From: Hyphomicrobiales bacterium
Lineage (GTDB): Bacteria > Pseudomonadota > Alphaproteobacteria > Rhizobiales > OSC116
Direction: 5' to 3'
Assembly (NCBI GenBank): GCA_013214985.1
Contig: JABSRY010000033.1
Location: 1-12,028, forward strand
Length of the DNA: 12,028 bases
Shown here: positions 1 through 5,872 of the stretch, in pieces
Position numbering within the stretch: position 1 is the stretch's first letter
Layout of the letters: each line of letters begins with the position of its first letter
The notes under the pieces: generated by a model
Database searches by the model: none
Told to the model about the DNA's origin: nothing
Seen by the model: only the letters and a program-made list of their open reading frames with translations
Translations under genes and position numbers: made by a program

Positions 1-105
1 CGCACCGAGATTGCCGAAAATTGTTTTGAATTTTTAAAAACCCGTGCCGAATTAGATCTATTAGGTTGGGGCGACCACGATATATTTTCCCACAAAGGTC
101 AGTGA
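1..105 (+). CDS. C-terminal end of an unidentified protein (partial)
   Basis: An open frame enters from the left edge and ends at TGA 103-105, giving 34 residues that finish in GWGDHDIFSHKGQ. No stop interrupts it, and it stops 45 bases ahead of rpoN on the same strand, so it is plausibly the real end of an upstream gene that could be co-transcribed with rpoN. I do not recognise the family. In related bacteria the gene directly before rpoN is usually lptB, the LPS-export ATPase, but this tail does not look like the end of an ABC ATPase. The coding call rests only on the open frame and its position, so confidence is moderate. Confidence 0.5.
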   Translation, partial: RTEIAENCFEFLKTRAELDLLGWGDHDIFSHKGQ

Positions 106-150
106 TTTCATAGTGAATTTTGGGGGATTTAACGTTAATTTAGAGGACAA

Positions 151-1716
151 ATGGCTTTAACACCAAGGCTAGATTTAAGACAAGGTCAATCCTTAGTGAT
201 GACCCCGCAGTTGCAGCAAGCTATTAAGCTTTTGCAATTATCTAACCTTGAACTAACTAGCCATATTGAACGCGAATTAGAGCGTAACCCGTTATTAGAA
301 ATAGACACAGGCGAAGCCGATAATAGAGACAGCTCGCCTAACGCCACCAATGACGCCAGACAAGATGAAGTTGTAAAAAACAACGACAGCGAAAGCCAAG
401 AGCTTAACTTAAGCGAAGAAAATATGCCCACGCGCGACGATGGCATGTTAGATACAGGCTTTGACAATATATATGCCGACGAATCTAAAGCCGATAAAGC
501 CCAAGCCGAGCAAAAAATTGAACAAAAAAATGATAATAGTTGGGATAATATTTCGGGCGGCGCGAGCAGCTCAACGCGCGAAGATCAATATGGCGGCACA
601 CAAGCCTTAGAAGAGCTAAATAGCGCCAAACTCACCTTAAAAGACCATGTCACCGAGCAAGTAAATCACAGTTTCAGCAATATTGTGCAAAAATCTATTG
701 CATTGCATTTAATCGACATGCTCGATGAAAGCGGCTATTTAGTTGGCACCGTTCAGGGTGCCGCCGAGCGGTTGGGCGCAAGCGAGCCTAAAGTATTGCG
801 CGTCTTAGAAGCATTACAAAAATTTGACCCTATTGGCATTTTTGCCCGTTCTGTTTCAGAGTGTTTGGCATTACAATTGTCAGAGGCTAACCGTCTTGAC
901 CCAATGATGAAGTTATTTGTCGATAATATCCAGCTGCTTGCCGATCATAAGTTAGATGAACTACAAGCCATAACAGGTGCAGATAGCGAAGATTTGGCCG
1001 AAATGCTAGCCGAAGTTAAACAGCTAAACCCAAAACCTGGCCTTAAATATGGCACAACCAATGTGCAGACTATTATCCCTGATGTATTTGTTCGACAAAA
1101 TAAAGATGGCTCGTGGCGTATCGAGTTAAATAGCGCAAGTTTACCACGGGTTTTGGTCAATCAAAATTACTATTCCGATATTCGAAAAAGCGTCAATGAT
1201 AAAACCGATGTTACTTTTTTAACCGAATGCCTAGCCGAGGCAAATTGGCTGGTTAGAAGCCTAGAACAACGGGCAAATACTATTTTAAAAGTCGCCACCG
1301 AAATTGTTAAACAACAAGATGCTTTTTTGGTTTATGGGGTGGAATATTTACGCCCACTCAACCTAAAAACCATTGCCGATGCGGTTGAAATGCACGAATC
1401 AACCATTAGCCGCGTTACCAATAGCAAATATATGATGACCGAACGCGGGTTGTTTGATCTTAAATATTTCTTCAACTCATCCGTACCGTCGGCCGATGGC
1501 GGGGAAGGCCACTCCTCTGAGTCTGTAAAGTCTCGCATTAAGCGGCTCATTGATGATGAAAGCCCTAAAAAAATCTTATCGGATGATAAATTGGCAGGCA
1601 TTCTTAAACAATCTGGCATTGATATCGCGCGGCGCACAGTCGCAAAATATCGCGAAGCACTAAATATTTCATCCTCCATCAACCGCCGTAAAGAAAAGAA
1701 ACATCTAATAAAATAA
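151..1716 (+). CDS. rpoN: RNA polymerase sigma-54 factor RpoN
   Basis: This is the alternative sigma factor that directs RNA polymerase to -24/-12 promoters and needs an AAA+ activator such as NtrC to open DNA. Of 521 residues, about 1-50 are the activator-responsive region I, with Leu/Gln-rich LVMTPQLQQAIKLLQLSNLE followed by ERNPLLE. About 51-155 are an acidic, Asn/Ser-rich region II, on the long side. The core-binding domain follows and contains FDPIGIFARS near residue 225. A helix-turn-helix lies around 403-424 (LKTIADAVEMHESTISRVTN). The diagnostic RpoN box ARRTVAKYRE, which reads the -24 element, is at 493-502. The ATG at 151 has AGAGGA at 142-147. A 10-bp palindrome TTAACGTTAA (129-138) lies just before this ribosome site. 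hpf and ptsN follow, the usual rpoN neighbourhood. Nothing is missing from the protein. Confidence 0.97.
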   Translation: MALTPRLDLRQGQSLVMTPQLQQAIKLLQLSNLELTSHIERELERNPLLEIDTGEADNRDSSPNATNDARQDEVVKNNDSESQELNLSEENMPTRDDGMLDTGFDNIYADESKADKAQAEQKIEQKNDNSWDNISGGASSSTREDQYGGTQALEELNSAKLTLKDHVTEQVNHSFSNIVQKSIALHLIDMLDESGYLVGTVQGAAERLGASEPKVLRVLEALQKFDPIGIFARSVSECLALQLSEANRLDPMMKLFVDNIQLLADHKLDELQAITGADSEDLAEMLAEVKQLNPKPGLKYGTTNVQTIIPDVFVRQNKDGSWRIELNSASLPRVLVNQNYYSDIRKSVNDKTDVTFLTECLAEANWLVRSLEQRANTILKVATEIVKQQDAFLVYGVEYLRPLNLKTIADAVEMHESTISRVTNSKYMMTERGLFDLKYFFNSSVPSADGGEGHSSESVKSRIKRLIDDESPKKILSDDKLAGILKQSGIDIARRTVAKYREALNISSSINRRKEKKHLIK

Positions 1717-1728
1717 GCGATTTTAGTG

Positions 1729-1757
1729 TTAACTGTTTGTTAATTATAGCTTATAAT
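1729..1757 (+). promoter_or_regulatory. Candidate sigma-70 promoter for hpf
   Basis: TTAACT (1729-1734, 4 of 6 matches to the -35 consensus) is separated by exactly 17 bases from a perfect TATAAT (1752-1757). Transcription would start near 1764 and leave a leader of about 258 bases before hpf. In such AT-rich DNA chance matches are common, so this is a candidate only. Confidence 0.35.
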
Positions 1758-1954
1758 TACATCAATAAAACAGATACTTACCCCCAAATCCAAAATAAAT
1801 TACACTTTTTATAAATTTCTTGCTTGCTCAAATCTTGGTTTAAGGCTTACACTAAAATTACAATTGATGCGGGGGGCTTATATTTGCTTTTCATCAAAGT
1901 AAATATATCTGCTTTAACCCATTTATTGGCAAGGGTCGTTTTTCTTAGCGTCCC

Positions 1955-2002
1955 CTCAAATATAACATATTTGGGCTCTTATTAAACGTCTAGCAATTAG
2001 AC
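1955..2002 (+). promoter_or_regulatory. Two tandem hairpins in the hpf leader
   Basis: Hairpin 1 pairs CTCAAATAT (1955-1963) with ATATTTGGG (1967-1975) across the 3-base loop AAC, giving nine pairs including one G-U. Hairpin 2 pairs GTCTA (1988-1992) with TAGAC (1998-2002) across five bases. The hpf ribosome site AAGGAG (2011-2016) follows eight bases later and stays outside both stems. Neither hairpin has a T-run, so they are not terminators. They could shape or stabilise the 5' end of the hpf mRNA, but both are short and could be chance. Confidence 0.3.
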
Positions 2003-2021
2003 AGCATATTAAGGAGTAGTT

Positions 2022-2591
2022 ATGCAAATACAAATCACTGGAAAACAATTAAATATTGGCGAGGCTTTTAACGAGCATATCAATTCGACAATTACTAATA
2101 TTGTTTCTAAATATTTTGATGATGGTCGTGCTTCAGCACAAATTACCGTCAGCAAAGAAGGTCGCTCATTCACGGCAGAATGTGCACTGCATCTAGACTC
2201 CGGTATGAATTTAAACTCACATTTTCAAAATGGTGACCCTTATAGCAGCTTTGATGAAGCCGCTGAAAAACTCGATAAAAGGCTAAGAAGGTATAAAAGA
2301 CGGCTTAAAAACCACCATCAAAATAACCCAACTCCAATTAAGATGATGGAAGTATCAGACGTCATTATCGCCGCATCGGACGATCATTCGGACGAACCCT
2401 CAGATTTATCTCCCGTTATTGTTTCGGAAAACACGGCGAAAATCAGTGAGTTATCGGTTGGTGAAGCGGTTATGCAGATGGACATTTCGGACAGTCCATT
2501 TTTAATATTTAAAAATGGTTCAGAAGATGCAATAAATGTGGTATACCGTCGCAGTGATGGAAATATCGGGTGGATCAACCCCCAAGATTAA
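2022..2591 (+). CDS. hpf: Long-form ribosome hibernation promoting factor
   Basis: This protein binds the 30S decoding region and, in its long form, pairs two ribosomes into inactive 100S particles during stress or starvation. It has 189 residues, the length of the long form. An N-terminal HPF/RaiA fold occupies about 1-100 (MQIQITGKQLNIGEAFNEHI at the start, basic KRLRRYKRRLKNHH near 89-102). A linker follows, then a C-terminal dimerisation domain at about 140-186, including VGEAVMQMDISDSPFLIFKN and VYRRSDGNIGWINP. The ATG at 2022 has AAGGAG five bases upstream. It lies between rpoN and ptsN, its standard location in proteobacteria, and probably forms a transcription unit with ptsN, which starts 69 bases after its stop. 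Confidence 0.96.
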   Translation: MQIQITGKQLNIGEAFNEHINSTITNIVSKYFDDGRASAQITVSKEGRSFTAECALHLDSGMNLNSHFQNGDPYSSFDEAAEKLDKRLRRYKRRLKNHHQNNPTPIKMMEVSDVIIAASDDHSDEPSDLSPVIVSENTAKISELSVGEAVMQMDISDSPFLIFKNGSEDAINVVYRRSDGNIGWINPQD

Positions 2592-2615
2592 TGTAATTTA
2601 GTCGATAAAATTTAT

Positions 2616-2651
2616 GGAGTTTGAATGCAGATGTCAAATCTGCATTCCTAA
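2616..2651 (+). promoter_or_regulatory. Hairpin and possible 8-codon leader ORF before ptsN
   Basis: GAATGCAGAT (2623-2632) and ATCTGCATTC (2638-2647) form a perfect 10-bp stem with a 5-base loop, ending 13 bases before the ptsN ATG. Overlapping the stem is a mini-ORF, MQMSNLHS, from ATG 2625 to TAA 2649-2651, in the same frame as ptsN and with GGAG at 2616-2619 five bases ahead of its ATG. ptsN itself has no good ribosome site. Either the hairpin is a weak terminator or attenuator, although no T-run follows it, or translation of the mini-ORF opens the stem and couples to ptsN. The structure is plain in the sequence; its function is inferred. Confidence 0.4.
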
Positions 2652-2660
2652 TTGGTTTGT

Positions 2661-3125
2661 ATGGAAATATATAATTTTTTGGCGCCCGATAGTGTTTATA
2701 TAAACATTAAGGCCAATAGTAAAAAACAAATATTGCAGTTTATAAGCGAAGAAGCATCTAAAATATGTCAAATTGATGCGCGTGAAATATTTGACAATCT
2801 GCTAGAGCGTGAACGCTTAGGTTCAACAGGTGTCGGCAAAGGCATCGCCATCCCACATGCTAAGTTTAAATCACTCGATAAAATCTTTGGTCTTTTTGTA
2901 AAGCTCGATAGTGATGTTAATTTCGATTCGATTGACGATAAACCTGTCGATCTAATCTTTTTACTAATCGTGCCAGAAAATGCAGGTGCCGATCATCTAA
3001 CCGCCCTTGCCCGTATTTCTCGTTTCATGCGCAATGCCGATAACATGTCTGGCATTCGTGGTGCCGATAATGTCGATAGCCTCTATGCGATTTTAACACA
3101 AAATAAAAAAGTAGATGCTGCTTAA
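2661..3125 (+). CDS. ptsN: Nitrogen-PTS enzyme IIA (PtsN, EIIA-Ntr)
   Basis: EIIA-Ntr is the terminal phosphoacceptor of the nitrogen phosphotransferase chain (PtsP to NPr to PtsN). It transports no sugar; it regulates potassium, nitrogen and stress functions by protein contacts. The 154 residues match the family length. The signature ERLGSTGVGKGIAIPHAK contains the phosphorylated histidine, His66 from this start, and DLIFLLIVPENAGADHLTAL is the expected later strand and helix. I start at ATG 2661 (MEIYNFLAPDSVYINIKANS) because it aligns with the usual N-terminus. A TTG at 2652 would add only three residues, and an in-frame TAA at 2649 blocks any further extension. The start lacks a clear Shine-Dalgarno and follows a hairpin and mini-ORF. 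Confidence 0.95.
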   Translation: MEIYNFLAPDSVYINIKANSKKQILQFISEEASKICQIDAREIFDNLLERERLGSTGVGKGIAIPHAKFKSLDKIFGLFVKLDSDVNFDSIDDKPVDLIFLLIVPENAGADHLTALARISRFMRNADNMSGIRGADNVDSLYAILTQNKKVDAA

Positions 3126-3215
3126 TTTTTAACCATCTATTTTAATATTTGTATAAAATTTAGGCACATAAGCGCCTATTATCCAAAAATCTACGCCAGA
3201 TAGCGCATTGCACTC

Positions 3216-3230
3216 TGGCACAATTCTTGC
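3216..3230 (+). promoter_or_regulatory. Sigma-54 (-24/-12) promoter of amtB
   Basis: TGGCAC (3216-3221), five bases, then TTGC (3227-3230) is an exact match to the core sigma-54 consensus, with the invariant GG (3217-3218) and GC (3229-3230) ten bases apart. Transcription would start near 3242, about 25 bases ahead of the amtB ATG and just before its ribosome site. An ammonium channel gene is a classic NtrC/sigma-54 target, so position and content agree. I found no convincing NtrC site (GCAC-N7-GTGC type) in the roughly 90 bases upstream. A 6-bp inverted repeat, GCCAGA/TCTGGC (3195-3200, 3214-3219), overlaps the -24 element. Confidence 0.85.
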
Positions 3231-3266
3231 GACTCATATCTAAGATCATGGATAAGGATTAGATAT

Positions 3267-4499
3267 ATGTCAGCAGAAATTACAACAATGGCCGTCGGGG
3301 TCGATGTATTCTTTCTTCTTATGGGCGCAATTTTGGTATTCGCGATGCATGGCGGCTTTGCCTTTCTCGAAGTCGGCACAGTGCGGCATAAAAGCCAAGT
3401 TAATGCCTTGGTTAAAATAATGGTCGATTTTGCGGTCTCCACCTTGATTTATTTTAGCCTTGGTTATTATATTTCTTATGGCGGGCACTTTCTTGTCGAT
3501 GCCGCCACCTAAAATGGCCAGGTAGAGAATTCGGCTTATGCCCCCCAAGGCTTAACATTGGTAAAATTCTTTTTCTTAGCAACCTTTGCCGCGGCTATTC
3601 CTGCCATCATCTCGGGCGGCATTGCCGAGCGGGCTAAATTTTGGCCACAAGTCATTGCCACCGCTTCCATTGTTGGCTTGTTTTACCCCATTGTCGAAGG
3701 CATGTTTTGGAACGGTAATTACGGCGTACAATTATGGTTTCAAGATGTTTTTGGCGCACAATTTCATGATTTTGCAGGCTCGGTAATCGTACACGCTTTT
3801 GGCGGATGGCTGGCTTTAACGGCGGTTGTTCTACTGGGCGCACGCCATGGGCGCTATAAAAACGGTCGCATAATGGGTATTTTGCCTTCTTCAATCCCTT
3901 GGTTGGCATTGGGTTCATGGTTGTTATGTATTGGTTGGTTTGGCTTTAATGTTATATCAGCAGCCTCTACCGCCAATATTTCTGGCTTAGTGGCAATGAA
4001 CAGCCTTATGGCAATGGTCGGCGGCATTTTAACTTCCTTAGTGGTCGGTAAAAACGACCCTGGCTTTATTCATAATGGGGCGCTAGCAGGCTTGGTTGCC
4101 GTTTGCGCTGGCAGCGATATTATGCATCCAATAGGTTCGCTAGTTGTTGGCGGTATTGCTGGCGTTATATTCGTCTATATGTTTAACATTTGCCAAAATA
4201 AATTAAAAATAGATGATGTGCTAGGCGTATGGCCTTTGCATGGGCTATGTGGCTTATGGGGCGGTATTGCAGCAGGTATTTTTGGGTTGGAAGCCTTAGG
4301 CGGCCTTGGTGGCATTAACCCAATCGTACAGCTGTTAGGTTCGCTTATCATCATCTGCATTGCTATTATTGCAGGTTTATTCACCTATGGCATTCTCAAA
4401 AAAACCGTCGGCATTCGCTTACATGAGGAAGATGAATATATCGGCGCAGATTTGGCCATTCATAAAATTAGCGCCACACCAGAAGCCGATATAGTCTAG
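3267..4499 (+). pseudogene. amtB: Ammonium channel AmtB interrupted by an in-frame TAA
   Basis: Amt channels are trimeric inner-membrane proteins of about 11 helices that move ammonium inward. The frame from ATG 3267 (AAGGA at 3254-3258) gives 81 residues (MSAEITTMAVGVDVFFLLMG and two helices) and then meets TAA at 3510-3512, codon 82. The same frame resumes at once with NGQVENSAYAPQGLTLVKFF and runs open to TAG 4497-4499, about 410 codons in all, the usual length. So this is one nonsense change, not a frameshift. The downstream part keeps the key residues: D168 and His176 in DFAGSVIVH, and the second pore histidine His325 in GVWPLHGLCG. A TTG at 3558 with AAGG at 3547-3550 could restart translation, but the product would lack the first two helices. 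The gene is either recently inactivated or affected by a base-call error. No glnK precedes it, although many relatives have one there. Confidence 0.88.
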
Positions 4500-4586
4500 T
4501 TAATTAGATAAAGTTTTACAGATGTTATTTTTAATTGGTTAGTCTTAACCTGCTCTTAATATTGCTTTGATAAATTAAACGCTAGA

Positions 4587-4608
4587 AGATCACTATAGTT
4601 GGTGATCT
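4587..4608 (+). terminator. Hairpin between amtB and the aminotransferase gene
   Basis: AGATCAC (4587-4593) pairs perfectly with GTGATCT (4602-4608) across an 8-base loop. T-rich but not continuous T sequence follows (4615-4627). It could be a weak terminator for amtB or a leader structure 28 bases ahead of the aminotransferase ATG. A second small dyad, GGTTA/TAACC (4537-4550), lies upstream and overlaps a weak promoter-like pair, TTGGTT-N16-TAATAT (4535-4562). Neither role can be settled from sequence. Confidence 0.3.
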
Positions 4609-4636
4609 AAACCGTTTCATTTTGTTTAGAGTAGTC

Positions 4637-5872
4637 ATGGAACAATATCTGTTTGATACATTGCCCGATGGGCCCTTTTCGAAGTTGCGCAAACTAGTTT
4701 CTGGTATTACACCAAAGCTTTCTTTGCTAGACATGTCAATTGGCGAGCCAAAGCACCCTTTCCCTAGTTTTGTCAACCAAATTATCGTTGATAATATGGC
4801 AGGTTTTGGCAAATATCCTGCTGCGTTAGGCATCGAGCCATTGCTAAACGCCAATGCCAATTGGTTAAACAACCGTTTTGATCTTAATAATAAAATTGTT
4901 AAAGATCAGCATATTTCGGTGCTAAATGGCACACGCGAAGGTTTGTTTAATGCGGCATTATTGGCCATTAAATCCAATCCAACTGTTAAGCCACTCATTG
5001 CAATACCAGACCCATTTTATCAAGTCTATGCCGCCGCCGCAATGGCAGGTCAAGCCGATATTTTGTTTATGCCAACACCACAGTCTGCAGGTTTTTTGCC
5101 CGTTTTAGAACATATTAGCGATGCCGATTGGCAACGTATGGCCGTGTTTTATATTTGCTCCCCCGCCAACCCACAAGGCGTATTCGCCGATGAAGCCTAT
5201 TATAAAAAATTAATCGCTCTTGCCCGCAAACATAATTTCTTTATTTTTTCGGATGAATGTTACAGCGAAATCTATAGCGACGAAGCACCAATTAGCGCCT
5301 TGCAAGTGGCACTAAATGAAGGTGAATTTAAAAATGTCATCAGTTTTTTCTCACTGTCTAAACGCTCAAGCTTACCGGGTCTACGCTCAGGTTTTTGCGC
5401 AGGTGATAAAAACTTCATCGCACGGTTTAAAATGATGCGCAACATAGCGGGCGCTCAAGTCCCGCTACCGTTGCAACATGTTGCAGCCGCGGCTTGGTCA
5501 GACGAAACGCATGTTATCGATAACCGCAATAAATATAATCAAAAGTTCGATTTGGTCGATAAAATATTGGGCACAATGTTTGGTTACACACGCCCCAAAG
5601 GCGGGTTTTTCCTGTGGTTGGATATGGCCGAACATGGCGGCGGCATAAAAGCCGCGCAAGATTTATGGGCGTATTGCGGCATTAAGTCACTACCAGGTGC
5701 CTATCTTTCAAACCTAGCGGCAGAAGATGATGCAGATCAAACCTATGCCGACCCAAAAAACGAAACAGCCAGTCGGTATTTACGCTTGGCACTGGTCGGC
5801 TCGTTAAGCGATACCGAAGAGGCTCTAAATAGAATCGTAAAATATTATTCAACCGTGGAGGGCGCGTCATGA
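4637..5872 (+). CDS. Class I/II PLP-dependent aminotransferase (DapC-like)
   Basis: This is a cytoplasmic fold-type I aminotransferase using pyridoxal phosphate, 411 residues from ATG 4637. Visible motifs in order: MSIGEPKHPFP, LNGTREGLFNAALLA (cofactor phosphate region), IPDPFYQVYAAAA, CSPANPQG with the conserved Asn178, SDECYSEIY with Asp206 and Tyr209, SFFSLSKRSSLPGLRSGF with the Schiff-base Lys242, and RYLRLALVG with the carboxylate-binding Arg. The SLSKRSSLPGLRSGF pattern resembles enzymes annotated as succinyldiaminopimelate or aspartate-type aminotransferases. The true substrate cannot be read from sequence, so I give no symbol. A TTG at 4622 would add five residues, but ATG 4637 gives a more typical N-terminus; the ribosome site is weak for either. 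The TGA stop overlaps the ftsK ATG (ATGA), implying translational coupling, an arrangement I recall from related genomes. Confidence 0.92.
   Translation: MEQYLFDTLPDGPFSKLRKLVSGITPKLSLLDMSIGEPKHPFPSFVNQIIVDNMAGFGKYPAALGIEPLLNANANWLNNRFDLNNKIVKDQHISVLNGTREGLFNAALLAIKSNPTVKPLIAIPDPFYQVYAAAAMAGQADILFMPTPQSAGFLPVLEHISDADWQRMAVFYICSPANPQGVFADEAYYKKLIALARKHNFFIFSDECYSEIYSDEAPISALQVALNEGEFKNVISFFSLSKRSSLPGLRSGFCAGDKNFIARFKMMRNIAGAQVPLPLQHVAAAAWSDETHVIDNRNKYNQKFDLVDKILGTMFGYTRPKGGFFLWLDMAEHGGGIKAAQDLWAYCGIKSLPGAYLSNLAAEDDADQTYADPKNETASRYLRLALVGSLSDTEEALNRIVKYYSTVEGAS

Larger units (their letters stand above)
1717..2021 (+). other. 305-base spacer between rpoN and hpf
   Basis: This spacer is very AT-rich and holds no credible gene; the best small ORF is 11 codons from ATG 1867 with no ribosome site. 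I see a possible sigma-70 promoter at 1729-1757, a weaker alternative TTGCTC-N18-TACACT at 1824-1853, and two small hairpins at 1955-2002 close to hpf. There is no clear rho-independent terminator after rpoN. The spacer is long compared with the gaps elsewhere in the window, which suggests that hpf has its own promoter and a structured leader. Confidence 0.5.

Noticed and set aside
186..467. Minus-strand ORF of 93 codons inside rpoN
   Set aside because: It is the antisense of a certain gene, Ser/Leu-rich from codon bias, with no family features.
1867..1902. Eleven-codon ORF in the rpoN-hpf spacer
   Set aside because: There is no ribosome site and nothing to separate it from chance.
1926..1945. 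Second sigma-54 promoter in front of hpf, around TTGGCAAGGGTCGTT
   Set aside because: The -24-like TGGC is present but the -12 GC is missing at the required distance.
2652..2660. TTG 2652 as the ptsN start
   Set aside because: It adds only MVC before a start that already aligns with the family N-terminus; ATG 2661 is the better choice, although neither has a strong ribosome site.
3267..4499. Frameshift or two independent genes as the explanation for the split amtB
   Set aside because: Both halves are in the same frame and the few codons between TAA 3510 and TTG 3558 read as plausible Amt loop sequence, so a single nonsense codon explains it. The second half alone would lack the first two helices.
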